Source: Spirodela intermedia
Lineage: Eukaryota; Streptophyta; Magnoliopsida; Alismatales; Araceae
NCBI GenBank assembly: GCA_902729315.2
Contig: LR746264.1
Span: 436,501 to 500,500 of the forward strand
Length of the DNA stretch: 64,000 bases
Direction: 5' to 3'
Each line of letters begins with the position of its first letter. Within the stretch, counting starts at the first letter, position 1. Shown piece by piece: positions 12,781-25,380 of this stretch. Position numbers and translations under genes: made by a program. The notes beneath the pieces are model-generated. The model was given only the letters and a program-made list of their open reading frames with translations. It did not search any database and had not been told where the DNA came from.

Positions 12781-13827
12781 TGCAAATTCAACAATGTGAT
12801 TAGATGTTTATCCGAAGATAGAGAAAGGGGGGAAAAATGAAGATAAAGAGGACGCAAAAAGGGGAGATGTAAGAACAATAGAAGAAGAGGCGTTACAAAG
12901 GTGGGTAAAGGAGGAGAGAAAGTGGCCATCAATGCTCCCTAATACCCACATAAATGGGTGCCAAGGCAGTCACACAGGGGGAAGGAGGGAGGGTGGGATA
13001 GAGAGATGAAGAGATTGTTGCATCAATAGGCAGATCGAATCGCATTATTTGACATCATTCAAGCTAAAAAAAATAAAGATGAGATTAAAAAATCAAGCCT
13101 AGGATTTAAGCATGCTGACAGCGACGCTACTTTAGGGGTTGTCCCAAAGGGACCACTATCCCTGTGCTAGAAATTGTCTTCTAAGGTTGAACCCGTCTTT
13201 CCCTGGAGATCGAGTTTGCCTGGTACAAGTCCAACCAGTGGTCAAGAACAGCACCACAAAATGCAGAAATGGTGATGATCGCAAGAGAGGTTGACTGAGA
13301 AGAAGAGCACCAAGACAGAGAGAACTGCGCGCGTCTAGGCTGGAGAAGAACGAGAGAATGGAGGTGGCTTTCAACAACATCCCTTCATGTGTCTCCCCTT
13401 CTCTCTAGGGCGGACTAAGCTCAATGAGATTTCTATCTATTCTCTTTCCCTTTCTCAACCGTGCTCTCGACTACTGTTTCCTTTCGTACCAGCGCAAACC
13501 CAATCATGGTGGCTGAAGGAAAGAAGGCTTCGACGTCTATCTCTAGTATGCACCTGGAGGGGATTTCACGAGCTGGGATTGTCTGAGGGCGGGGCGGCGT
13601 CCTAGTCGACGTGCTCCTATCTCAGGGTTGCTTTCCAAACTTCTCTTTGATTTCGGATTGAAAATTATCATAATAATCAGTCTGCGGTCCGATTAATCCG
13701 ATTTCTGCATCATTTCATACACAAACATTTGATGTGCATTTTGGCGAAAATCTCTGTATAGGCCGTCAAGTTTATTCAACAAACACAGGAAATGATCGAG
13801 CTCGGTGCGAACACGAGACGGTCGTAC
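12781..13827. other. Intergenic DNA downstream of the 94-aa gene
   Basis: Probably includes the 3' UTR of the 94-aa gene just to its right. Around 13150-13600 the composition is more balanced and short ORFs exist on both strands (13156-13380 minus, 13387-13605 plus), but they overlap head-on and carry no recognisable motif. I call no gene. Confidence 0.5.
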
Positions 13828-14203
13828 CTACTTGGAGACGCTCGTCTGGAGGGGGAGAGAGCTCTCGACCTCCCCGGCATTGGCGGCCGCCGAACTCCTC
13901 TCGGCGACAACCTTGGACATCCCGAACATCTGAAACCGCGCTTCAAGACAGCGTCTATCATGATCTCGTTCTAATCGTGGCGAGCGACTGAGTGAGTTAG
14001 CAGAAAACCCCAAAGCCTACCTTCCGTATGGTCTTCTGGAAGCAGGTCTTGTGCTCGTCCATGGAGGCGTGGATGAACTCGTCGACGTGGTCCCTCAGAT
14101 CCTCCAGGAAGCTTGCGTCATCGGATTTCTTCTTCCGGCACGAGGTCGTTCCCGCGCCGCCTCCGGCAGCCGGCGCCCTAGCTTCCTCTTTCTCAGGTTC
14201 CAT
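13828..14203 (-). CDS. Small conserved plant protein of unknown function, 94 aa
   Basis: Exons are 14021-14203 (MEPEKEEARAPAAGG...) and 13828-13929, ending VESSLPLQTSVSK; 94 codons. The core reads SFLEDLRDHVDEFIHASMDE, then HKTCFQKTIRK, then MFGMSKVVAERSS across the intron. The middle part is an acidic, probably helical stretch. From memory, Arabidopsis and rice have unnamed proteins of about this size with nearly the same EDLRDHIDEFIHASMDEHK core, so it looks like a real conserved gene, but I know no function. There is no signal peptide and no membrane segment. The 5' half is GC-rich, and the gene is divergent from the Maf-like gene across 545 bp. The start ATG at 14203 is the first in frame after the site II-rich promoter. 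Confidence 0.8.
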
Positions 14204-14748
14204 CTCCGGCCTGGTCTCCTGGCTTGGACGAGGAACGAGAGAGAATAGACGAGAGAGGAGGGAAAAACCAGCGGCGGAAAAGCAGAGACTTGGGGAAGAA
14301 GCACCATGACCTTCTGGAAGCCCATAAGTGGCCTATGTAAATGGGCCACATTTGGGTTTTAAAATGTGTGGACTATAAATGGGTTGCCTTTCACGTAAAC
14401 ATGGCCCGGCCCGAAAATAAGACAATTAATGGGCCTTCCCCGGTATGGGGCTTCCTGGAAGACCTGTGATGGCCACGTGGTTTTATTGGCCCGATAACAT
14501 CCATACCATTTTTCAATAGGCCCATTAAAAGAACGAATAATGACGTTTATGGGCCGGAAATATTTGGGCTCGAGAAGAAAATGGTGGAAGTCTTGGGCCC
14601 ATCCGAAATCTGGCCCAATAAGAAGTAGACGTTCGGCCCGTTAGTAAGCAGAGAAGAAGGGTGAGGGAGGTGGCAGAGAAGGCTAATCAGGAGAGATCTT
14701 CCCCAGTACTCTCTGAAAGGGAGTTCCCGCCCAGGCCTCTCGGGCTCC
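14204..14748. promoter_or_regulatory. Divergent promoter rich in TGGGCY motifs
   Basis: Spacer between the starts of the 94-aa gene and the Maf-like gene. TGGGCC or GGCCCA occurs repeatedly, for example near 14342, 14433, 14524, 14549, 14595 and 14611. This is the site II element of constitutively expressed plant genes. No clear TATA box was seen for either side. Confidence 0.6.
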
Positions 14749-17358
14749 ATGGCTGTGCCGGGGAACGCTCCATTCAAGGTCTACCCTTCTCATTCTTTCA
14801 GAATCGATCTCGTTTGAATTGCCTGCTCTGAGACGGCCGAGCCAGTGGGTGGAGCCGTTCGTGATTCTGGAGATTTCGCCGTTGATCTTGCTTTTCCTTG
14901 GCTTATTAATGCGGATTGTTGGTGATGAGCTAGGTTATATTGGGCTCGGCTTCGGCGACCCGCAGGCAGATTTTGGCTGAGATGGGATACGAGTTTACGA
15001 TCATGGTTAGTGCCGACTCCCCGAGCCCTTTCATCATTTCGAAGATTTCCCCAGAGTTTTGTTTTCCGTGGTTTTGATTCCTTCTGAATTGGGTGAAGAC
15101 GGCGGACATCGACGAGAAGAGCATTCGTAAGGAGAAGCCCGAAGAACTGGTCATGGCGCTGGCGGAGGCGAAGGTCGGGTAGCCTTTTTGGTGACTGTTT
15201 TTTTTGGCATGGAAAATGTCGCGATTAGTTCATATTTTTTAACCGTTTACGGATCTGGTTTCTCAAAAAGGGTAGTGCTAATGTTGCCGCGTCTGCATTG
15301 CTCAGGCTGATGCCATTATATCAAGGCTTCCAGCTAGTAACTACAAGGATCACGAAGAACCAACACTCTTGATTACTGCTGACCAGGTGTGTCTCTTTGG
15401 TTCGTCCAGTAATCCATGATATATATACATAGACAAACATATTTGGGTTTGGTTAGCCCACAAGGTGTAATAACCAAACATAGATACGACGTGCCTTTGA
15501 ATCTTGATTATTGTGTCATTATTTTTAGCATCTGAGGAGTGTGATGCCCAAAATAGATAAGCATCTGAGGAGTGTGTCATAAAGATTCTGTATCTTCGGG
15601 AATTTTTTAGTTTGAAGATAAGAAAATGGACCAGTTTGTTCCTTGTTTTCAATGGAAGATCCTACCATAATTTCTACGCATTAAATAAGAACCATTGATT
15701 GTTGTTGTGGTCATTCTTACTTTGGATTCTGTTCGAAAGAACGAAAACCTAGATTAATCGGTTTTGTTGTATTTGATGATTAAATCTGTCTTAGGATGTG
15801 GGATTTCCAGATTATGGTAGGATCATGGAAAGAAGGCCTCGGAGCCGATTTTTCTATTATGTCGGTTGGGGATCATCTTTGACCCAATTTTATCTCCTCG
15901 AATCTAGATTAATCTGTTTTCTTGTATTTGATAATTAAATCTGTCTTAGGATGTGGGGTCTCCAGATTAAATCGCGTGATCATGGAAATAAGGCCTTGGA
16001 ACCAACTTTTCTATTGTTTCAGTTGGGGATCATCTCTGACCCCAAGTTTACCCCCTCATGGTGTAAACTTGGATTATTTAAAGCTAATTTTACCCTGGAA
16101 TTGATCTCCATGTCTATTCTTTACACTTGTGAATTATTTTATCGCAATCGATCAATTTTATCAAGAAAAAAAGTTATTACTTTTTCTTGTTTCCTTTTTC
16201 AATTATCTTAAAGATAGCTCGTATGAATGAAATCACCGAATTTCCAATTTACTTTCTCGTGTGTTGTCTCCTAAAGATCGAGAGGCTTTGAATGCCATCT
16301 GCTTGAAAGTTATGTTGGGATTAACTCAGGCAACCTTCCAGGTGGTCGTCCATGGAGGATCTATCAGGGAGAAACCTTCCAGCAAGGATGAGGCGCGCCA
16401 GTTCATCAAAGGTTTGCTGAATGTGGTTCTTTCTCTCCTCTTTTTTTGTTTGTTGACTTCTGCTGCACGCATTTGTCAACGTCACTTTGACTTTTTGCAG
16501 GGTATTCTGGTGGGCTTGCCTCCACAGTGGGTTCTGTGCTTGTCACCAACCTCAAGACAGGCATCAGAAGTGCGGGGTGGGACAAGGCAGAAGTATGCCT
16601 TTTATCTTGGCTTATAGTCTTTAACATTTTATGGCCCAAACTTATAAAGGGCATGTGAGAGGAAATACACGAATGTAATGTAAAAGTGCAGATTTTTTGA
16701 GAATGGTAACTTCTCGAAACTAATAATAACCTGTATTTGGCAAAGTGAAGAACGCCTTAACCTGAGTTAATTGATCCTTCGGGCACCTCCAGATTTCTTT
16801 GTAATCCGAGTGGATTTTAACCGTGATGAACATCATTGCTCCCTTATATTTCTTGCCATTTTACTCCCACTCACTTTGGTCCTCTATTTTTGCCATTTTT
16901 CTAGGTCTATTTCCATGCGATTCCCGAGGAAGTCATTGAGAGTCTGGTACTGCAAAACCCACCATTTATTTCCTTTTTTTTCAGATAATTTCCACCTTTT
17001 CAATCAGATATTTGATCGAGAGTGCAGTTTTTTTGGTAAGTTTTTTGCTCCATTTAGATAAATATTCTGAAGCAATTCCATGTTTTTTTTTTGGCTTTGA
17101 GTTCCTAGATTGAGGAGGGTACTGTGCTCTATGTGGCAGGAGGCCTCATGGTGGAGCACCCCTTGACATCACCATTTGTTGATTCTGTGGTGGGTCCTGT
17201 TGTCTATCCACCTCTTTGGCCGCTTTTCTGCTCCCTGCTGGCCTCCTCAATATGTTGACAAAACCATGCCATTTGATGTGATGTAGGTGGGATCTATTGA
17301 CAGTGTGATGGGGCTTCCAAAGGCTCTGACTGAGAAGCTCCTAAGAGAAGTTCTATAG
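14749..17358 (+). CDS. Maf-like nucleoside triphosphate pyrophosphatase
   Basis: House-cleaning enzyme of the Maf/Ham1 fold that hydrolyses non-canonical or modified nucleoside triphosphates to monophosphate and pyrophosphate. Nine in-frame exons: 14749-14778, 14934-15005, 15099-15173, 15306-15386, 16342-16411, 16501-16592, 16905-16946, 17109-17189 and 17287-17358; 204 aa, the usual size. Family signatures are the substrate-binding loop VILGSASATRRQILAEMG (residues about 11-28), the catalytic-region LLITADQ ending at residue 86, KPSSKDEARQFIKGYSGG, and the C-terminal DSVVGSIDSVMGLPKAL. Exon 1 is only 30 nt and gives MAVPGNAPFK. Intron 4 (15387-16341) holds a 155-bp tandem duplication. The gene converges with Nrap, with 453 bp between stop codons. 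Which of the plant Maf subfamilies it belongs to (YhdE- or YceF-like substrate preference) was not resolved. Confidence 0.93.
15751..16060. repeat. Diverged 155-bp tandem duplication in Maf intron 4
   Basis: Copy 1 starts at 15751 (AGATTAATCGGTTTTGTTG) and copy 2 at 15906 (AGATTAATCTGTTTTCTTG). Matching blocks continue through TTAAATCTGTCTTAGGATGT, GATCATGGAAA and GTTGGGGATCATC. Point differences throughout show it is not recent. It is intronic and has no apparent coding content. Confidence 0.85.
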
Positions 17359-17811
17359 CCTTCGTTGACTTTTGCACCCCTCAGGTTGGAATTCGAAGAC
17401 AGAGATCCCCTTCGTTCTGGTGGTGATCATAGCTTGGAAACTAGAATTGTTATGAAATTCTTACTCTTCATCGATTTCTCATATCTTACATCAGAATGAA
17501 TAGACAGCATTAAAAAAAAAAAAAAAACTCAAAAACCATCATCCACCTGGTTGTCATCATATAAATTTCCTTATAAGATGTGGAAAAAGGTAAGATAATA
17601 TCTGACAAAATTTGCCCTCCAGAAGGAAGACGGCTGCCCATAAATGATGATAATACACAATTATGGTAGAAAAGGCCTGGAAAATAGGCTAAAAGCTGGG
17701 GCGTTGACCAAAACCCGTCAGAGTGCTCGGCCTTTTACACTCTGTTTTGGGTCTCTCCTGCGTTCCTAGATCTGATACCGTATGGTTTCATGGGTTATGG
17801 CCGCATGAATG
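17359..17811. other. Convergent 3' flanks of Maf-like and Nrap genes
   Basis: Contains the 3' UTRs of two genes meeting tail to tail. A poly(A) run of about 15 nt sits near 17512-17526. I see nothing else. Confidence 0.5.
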
Positions 17812-20800
17812 CTAAGGTTGGTGATGCCTCGGAGCCTTGAGCAAGTACACGCTCCTCACAAAGCCTTTACCCACTTCTCCTACTTCCTTCAGAAGTGAAC
17901 TCGGATCTCCACTGTTCTTGTCGCTCACTTCATCTCTCTCTCTCTTCTGCAGAAACCCACACCATTCATTCATTTATTCATTCATTAAATAGTAAATATT
18001 TACTAGAGATAGTAAACATGGGTTGTAGGTACAGTTTACCTTTGAAGCCTGTTTTTCCCATGTGAGGCCCACAGCATCGCCCCCAAGAGAATCATACCAC
18101 ACCTTGAATGTGTCTGGGAACTCCTTCTGCAAGAGAAGTCAAATCTTCTATTCAGCATCAGCTGTTCTCTTCCCAAAAGGGAAAATGAAACAAATTCTTT
18201 GAATAAAGTTGTTTTTATTGGAATTCTCAGATGCAGAAGAACCTTCAGATCTTCCACAAAACACCTGGTTGGATCGAATCCGACCATCAGGCTACTCCTT
18301 GCAGCTTCCAAGCTGTTTGTTTCCTTAAGGAGCAAGTAGGGATGAAAGGCAGCACTCGATCTCCCCTCAATGACATGCTTTCCTGGAGACGGTTGTAGAC
18401 ATAAGCTTTCCACCTACTCATGGGAAGGTCACACACGAGGTAAATAAAATAAATAGATAAAGATGATCGACCTTGTTTCATATCAGTGGGAAAGAGGAGG
18501 CGCTGTGGATATGACAGCCTCTCCTGGTGCAGCAGGACGACTGCATCATAGTTATTCAAAGGCGTCCTGAACAGGCACTGCAACATGGACGAGTTTCAGG
18601 CAAAAAGAAAAAAAATAAAAATAAAATTCTTGGGTTTTCTTGGGCCCAATAAAGATGAAAACTTTGGGTTTTTTCTTTCACACCTCCCATGTGTAAGGGC
18701 TGGGCTGGTCTCTTAAGATGAGATTGGTCATGAGGTCCGCGCTGCTTCGAGCATAGCTCGCTAGTCGTCTAAGCACCTTTAGGAAACGAAATCAGTTTAT
18801 GTAGTTGCATGAAACAAGGTTATGCCATTTATTGTCTGATGAATGAGGTATGAGACATGGACCAAATCCAGGGGGGAAATATAAAAAGTCACATACTGGT
18901 GTTCTTGGGGAAGAACTGGTCCAAGCCTGAGACGCCTTGTCATAAGATGTAGCCAAGAACATTGCTGGTTCTATGTCATGGGCATTTTCCTCATATGATT
19001 TCCTACTTAAGATGAACGCCTCCTGATTTGGTAAGGGAAAGAAAATCAGTGATAATTTCATCCAACAAGAACAACGAAAGAAGGTATCATATAACCCATA
19101 CGTTAATCTGTTTTTTATCCTCCAATGTTAGATCGTTGTTGATGTCAACGATCAGAGGAGAAAATGTCCAATCGTAGTTTGCAAGTAGTCGCAGAAACCT
19201 GTCCAGACATTTAAATCAACGTATCATATAAACCAAAAATTAATTAATTAATTAATTAATTAATTAATAGGTTTTAATTAGTTTCCTGGACGAACTGTTA
19301 CCTCAAAAACCCAGTAGTTCTTGAACATGGAGCACAGAACGGGAGCGGCATCAAGAAAAGATGAGCAACCAACAACTCGACTGCCTCCTCTGCCAGGAAG
19401 GAAGAGAAAAAATGGGACGCAATCCACCTTTTGGCAAGCCTGCAGAAGCAATCAAGATGTGATTTTTGTCAAAAAATCCTGGTAATTTGAAATTTTCGAG
19501 GCAATATCAGCAACAATAATCTCAACCTCATTTTTATTAAAAAAAATAAAATTTAATAAAAGTCTAACCGGACAACAGGCCCATATACAGAGTAACGACC
19601 CAGCAAACCATTAATCATGCTAGAATGCTGGCTGCGGAGGAACAGCTCCCTGTCTGAGGATGACACACCCTTGACTACTCCATTTCCCACTGCATTATAA
19701 CTAATTAGATTAATGAAATTTATCACTAAGCTGCTTGAAAAATAAGAGTACTTAACCTGAAGATACTAACCTTGACTGATCATCAACTTTAGCCCCCTCT
19801 CATGCAAAATTCTAAGACGGAATGCATACCCGGAAATCAGGACATCCACCTCGTCCTCTGTGGCAACACAGAACACGTCCAGACCATCCTGAAGCCTGGT
19901 TCGACAGAGAGATCATCTCATACGACAATACTCGAAGAAATCTGCTCTGAACATGAAGAAATTCTTGCGCTCGGGTACCTTCTTGCGATTTCAAGAAGCC
20001 ACGCGGTTTTTGTCTTCTCGATGGCTACTTCGTCCAGAGGCCACAACCCCGAGCCCTCTAACTAGAGATAATTCAAACTTTCATTAATATCACAAATATG
20101 TGATAACAGGGAAAAAAAAAAAAGAAGAGAGTGCACAGCTTACCTGTATCATAATATCGAGTGGCTGAATAGAAGCTAGAGCAAACTTCAGTGATTTCTT
20201 GCTGACGACCTTTTTGTCAGCTAAGGGATTAGGTTCCGGAGGGAAGACAGCTGTAAATCTAAAGGCTATCCAATAAGAAAGTAGAAGTTAGCGAAAAAAG
20301 AAAACATTAGATTTAATAATGTCAAAGTTTCGCTCAGGCAGAGAAAATATTGATACAGTACCTAAGCAGCCAATCAAAAGCTTCACAAGAGAAATCAAAC
20401 GTATTATTCATGTATGTTTTCTGAAGCTATTTAAAGAACATAAAGAGTATTAATGTGTTACAAATCCTCATTGCATTCAAGCATTTCCCTTCTTTCATAT
20501 CTGATAAAAATAACTATACATCGATGATGTTGTGAACTGTTTTTCTCTTTCAACATATCAACCAGCTCAGATGTGAAAAAAGTAATAAAATCCAGGAATT
20601 GAAAGAATTGTAAAGGATAAATGGGTGCACCTGGGTCCAAAGGCTGCACACTAGATATCTTAAGGGGAAGGCCATCCAACTGGCGCAGGCGCTTTGAGAG
20701 AATTTCAAAAGCCCCCGTTAAAGTACCAGAAAATGAGATTGGATCTGCTTTATGCAAAATAAAAAAGAAGACGAGTTGTTAAATGGATAAGAACCATGAT

Positions 20801-23800
20801 AAGTGGGGGAAAAAAAAGGATTACCATGAGCTCCATGAAGAAGGGAGAAGTCAAGCTGATCAACAATCTGCACCACATCATCATTTGACAAGGAAAGATG
20901 CTTAGAAAGAACATGTTGTGTAATTCTTTTGACAATCTGATGCCTCTTCCAGAGTTGACATTCCCAGACTGCGCCAAGTGTAAAGCATTTTGAATGCTAG
21001 TGCATTGTTATAAATGTAGCCAAACTATGCAACAAAAAAAGAGAGCAAACTTGCCCGTGCTCTCTGCAATAGTCCCATCCTTAAACCTCCGCAGCTCTGC
21101 TTTCTCTCCCCAAAATTCTCTGAATTTTGCAGCCTGTTGCAAGATGTCAATTTCTTGTCGAGTCCAAAACTAAAGCAAAGCAACAATAAATACCTCTGCT
21201 TTATCGTCAGCATTTGGTCCAATATCAACAACTCTGGAGATCTTCTCAAAGGAGCTGAATAGCACTCCAACAAGCATTGGCTCTCGACCAAATTGCGAAA
21301 ATCCCTGGAGGCCAGATGAAATATATTGCTTTTTCTTTGAAAACTATGGTATAAACAATGATAAATCATAAACGTTAGGCATACATACGTCAACAACATC
21401 CCATCCAAAGGGTGTACTTCTCCAGGCCAGACGAACCAATTTGGCTCTGTCATTTAGAGCTCTTATGAGGAGAGAGTGCAACTCTTCTTCATAAGTCTGG
21501 GAGAGTTCACCATCCAAACAAAATCTTGATCCATCAAACTTTCGAAGTCCTTTCATGTTTATTCTAGAAAACAGGAAGTTAAAACACAAAAAAGGTGAAG
21601 GCAATTTTACCAAGCTGTGGTCAAGTTTCTTATTACTGCTTTAAGGTTTCCAACTTGCAAAAGATAATCATGAAATCACTTTCACGACTCCTGAATAACT
21701 TGACTGCTATTATCATTGACACAACCAATTAAATATATGACTTCCTTCTGATAAATGGAACCTTACACTTGCAAACAAGTATTAGAATCACGTGAAGGAC
21801 AGTAAGATAATTATCCATCTCAACATTTTACCTCATGACCAAATCAAATTTTGCAGGGAAATCGACCTTTGTCATGAAAATTTCTTCAAATCCACCATCT
21901 CTACATTGGTTCATGCAGTCAAGTGTCAAAGCAGCTTCATCTCGCAGCTGAGTAGCAGTTCATGAAAGCAGTAAGCTCAAAGAAAGAAACCCAAATACCA
22001 AAGGAAAACTTATCTTTCACTGTACCTAAACCATATCTTAACACACTAAAACAAAATTTACTATCAAAGTTTACCTCCAAAATGGCTGTCCTTCTCATCC
22101 GAAACGCCAAATTTGCACAGCCAGACACATCAGATATGACAACGTCAAATAACTGTCGATGTAACTCCATTTCCTGAAAGCGTATGACATTGAAAAAAGG
22201 ATAAACGTTGGTTCAAAAATTACAATAAAGCAGGAAGTTCAAGCACTCAGTTGAATTCGGGGAACTAGAGTAAAAAAGTGAATATGGCAATATAAATAGG
22301 CCAGAGAACGAATTATCTCTATCTAAAGGTTTTAAAATGAAATCACTCTATTTATATGATCCGTGAGTTTTTACAATGGGGAAAAACCAGGTTGTTCTGA
22401 ATTAAAGAGATTTTATCAATTAATTTTAACAGCAGAATACCCACGAATCTACCAACACATCTTATTAAGAAGAGAGATGCTCCCCATGCGCTCCAACAAG
22501 GGAGAAATCAGTAAGCCCAGGAGTCGCTTCTCAGAGGTGAAAAGACACCGATGGACTTCACCTTTCTCTTTTAAAGATTGGCCATGAGAAGAATGGTATA
22601 TGAGACAAGTTAAGGAAGCAGGAGATATGGACAAAAAAGAGGTAACAGTCGAGGTAACCATACATAAGAGAGACAGGCATCATAGCAATGGTGAAACTAA
22701 GGAATCCTTGAAGCCTTCATGCAGGTATTTACACATGTTTAGATGGATCACGTAATGAATATGTCTAGATGAGGACAACATATGCAAGATCAACAGAAAA
22801 AAAACTAAAGCTCAACCTCTGTAAAAAATATTGTAACATTGAAAGAATCTAAGTGGAAAAAGGAAAAAAAAATGCAACTATTAACGTTCTTTTATATGGA
22901 ATTAAGAATTATACCTCTTCTGATAGATGACCAGGAGCTTTGAGAGATAAGCCTTTGATCCAAGATGTCGAAGTGGCTGCAAGAAACATATTTTTCATAT
23001 TGTATCAATGCAAACAATAAAATCAAGGTATTGTGCTGCATAAGTTGGGAAAAAGGTGATCTTTGAGATCGAATTCAAGAGACTGGTGCAAGTTCCGTTA
23101 GAGCCTTTCAACATTGTCCTCCCGACCCGTTAATATCTCTAAATTCAAGGGACTTCAAAACGGTGAAATTTGCATGGGTTCGTTCGATCTTGTTTTGTGA
23201 TGCTATTTTCTGTATATCCACAATCTTGCACGTTTTTCTCAAAAAAATCATCTTCTCATCAACAACTATTGAAAAACTCGGACAGATCCAATGTTCAAAA
23301 AGGCATGAACCTAATTATCTGCAATATCTGAAGCACCTCAAGATTCCTTGAGATATAAAGAGTCGCTCTGCTATTTCACATTAGATATGAGTAGAGCTTT
23401 GCAAGTAAATAGAAATGTTGAAATGGATCCTTCATCCGGCCTGACGTCAATACTCTTTATAGTCTCTGTAATACAAATAGCCGAATTGTAGTTTCTTTTG
23501 AAATAAAATCATTATACCTTTTTTTTTTTGCTTTATACATGGAGCAATAACTTACATACCTCAAGTAACAGACGGTGGCAACTTTTAATTCTGTCAATTG
23601 ATCTACATAAACTATTGTATCCTGTACTCACAAATTCCAATCCTCATAAATATGCCTATCTTATGATTTGTGAAACATCATCAAATAAAAGCATCTGCTC
23701 AATAAAATATGAATTTTTGCGGTCTATAACGCCTGTATCTCTGTCCTTTCAAAGGGGCTCCTCTTCTTCCTCCCTCCCCCCACGGGATGATGTCCAGTGT

Positions 23801-25380
23801 AACTTACTTCCTTAGGTCAAGGGAACCGAGTCATGTGATGGATGCATGGGTAGCCACAGAGGGCATTTGATTTTAACACATGGCCCCCAAGAGCAAACTA
23901 AGGCATGGCATGAACTAATGAACCCTTCTTCTGGTCTTATTTATCTTGAGGGTAATCATTAATGACCAATAAAAAATGAAGGTTGATAAAAACATAAGGC
24001 TTCAATAATAACGCAATAAAATATGAGACAATACTAGCAACAATGCAAGCACACGTACCAATGAATTGCAAGGAGACGCGAAAAATCTGCAGTGCATCCA
24101 TTGACTTGTTGATGAGTTTCCCTCCATTGCCCACAGCAAGGAGCGATAATATGATGGACATCAAGAATCCATTAAGACAATCATGTGCATAGATGGAACT
24201 TCTATTCCTCGCCCAAACCTTCACCAATTAGTTTTAACCATAGCAGTAAGAAGATTGCAATTGAAACAATTTCTGAGCAAGAACTGTCTTTTTCTAAGGA
24301 TTGTGATCAGGGGCATATCTCAGAATTATGATACGTGACAGAAGCTGTGATGAATGGTTAGGAACATACTTTAAGAAGAATCAATGCCTCTTCTAAGCTC
24401 CTCCAACCGTGGAAAGTTTTTCTGATAAATTCTGCATTGTCCTCCAGAAACATATCCTCCAGGATGCTACTATTATACCTTGGTGTAGCTCGTGTAATGC
24501 CTCCTGCAGAGAACCAAAAGGGCACATGATCAGCACAAAATTGCGTGGACCAAAGGAAGATCAATAGGATATTTGTATCACCTTCATTAACAGCACGGAC
24601 ATTGTTTCGGGTCAAACTCAGCCTAGAAACGTTGAAAACAGATGTTGCGCAAGGAATTATCCTTATGAAAAAGCCAGGCAGCTCGATAAGCTCTAGAGCT
24701 ACAAAATCGATGAGCTTCTCGTCAATATTTTAAGCCTAATGGACCAAGAAATGCGTGGAATTCGATTCGGACGGAAGAGTCAACGACCAAACCTGGAAAT
24801 ACGAGAAGAACTGGTTTCCGCGCCTCGTTCTGAAGTGTTGACCACGATGCCCTACGCACTGCGGGAGAGGATTTCAGATGTTCCTTCACGACGTGAAGAT
24901 AAAGACACCTCCTGGCGTGGTACCGATGGTTCATGTAGTCTTTTTCGAGGAAACATTTCTTAGGAGAAGAAATTAGATGAAAATAAAAGAATATCGTTGT
25001 AAGTGGAGAGGATTCAGAGGATGGAAATCAGAATGAAAGAACATAGATTAGTTTCTGCGTCATTTTCTTACTCTAGGCATCCGAACAAGCAGGTCGACGT
25101 TGACATCAGGTTTGGCAATTGATCTGATCGAATGGCTTCCGGCGACCACGATGGACTCGGGGGCCTTGAATGTGAACGCAATCTTTTCAGGCAGGACGTC
25201 GAGGTCCCTGACGAATCCTGGTGCAGCATCCGCCCCTACTGCGGAATCCGGGATGCAACGGATGACTTCCACGACGGAGGAGACCGCCTGGTCAAGGAGC
25301 TTCATGGTGGATGGGTCCAATTTCACATCCTTCAAGAGCTCCCTCACCTTGAAAGCCATGGAGTCGGTTTCCGGACCCAT
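17812..25380 (-). CDS. Nrap/NOL6 (Utp22-type) ribosome-biogenesis protein
   Basis: Nucleolar RNA-associated protein of the small-subunit processome, needed for pre-18S rRNA processing; family Nrap (Utp22 in yeast). 26 in-frame exons, 1057 aa: 25072-25380, 24793-24958, 24582-24698, 24370-24503, 24059-24218, 22915-22976, 22075-22173, 21832-21947, 21389-21563, 21194-21304, 21055-21133, 20825-20968, 20631-20747, 20362-20380, 20144-20258, 19979-20061, 19771-19895, 19569-19689, 19302-19439, 19102-19198, 18897-19022, 18684-18776, 18472-18577, 18243-18382, 18040-18126 and 17812-17946. Landmarks are FLEKDYMNHRYHARR, SLTRNNVRAVNEG, VWECQLWKRHQIVKRI, LWPLDEVAIEKTK, DEVDVLISGYAFRLRILHER and FDPTRCFVEDLK. 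The length matches plant orthologues. Exon 20362-20380 is a 19-nt microexon, and the intron after 21055-21133 starts with GC. The two largest introns are 22174-22914 and 22977-24058. Confidence 0.95.
19239..19268. repeat. (ATTA)n microsatellite
   Basis: About seven tandem TTAA/ATTA units in an Nrap intron between exons 19102-19198 and 19302-19439. Confidence 0.9.

Noticed and set aside
13156-13605. Opposed ORFs of 72-74 codons
   Set aside because: They overlap an intergenic block, share no motif with known families and lack splice continuity.
18383-18413. Upstream acceptor giving VESLCLQPSPGKH in Nrap
   Set aside because: It breaks the phase with the preceding exon; the acceptor at 18382 gives the conserved QGKHVIEG junction.
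24717-24787. Alternative junction in Nrap ending exon 2 at 24788 and starting exon 3 at 24717
   Set aside because: In frame, but it inserts extra residues; the 24793/24698 pair restores VFPALELIELPGFF, matching family spacing.
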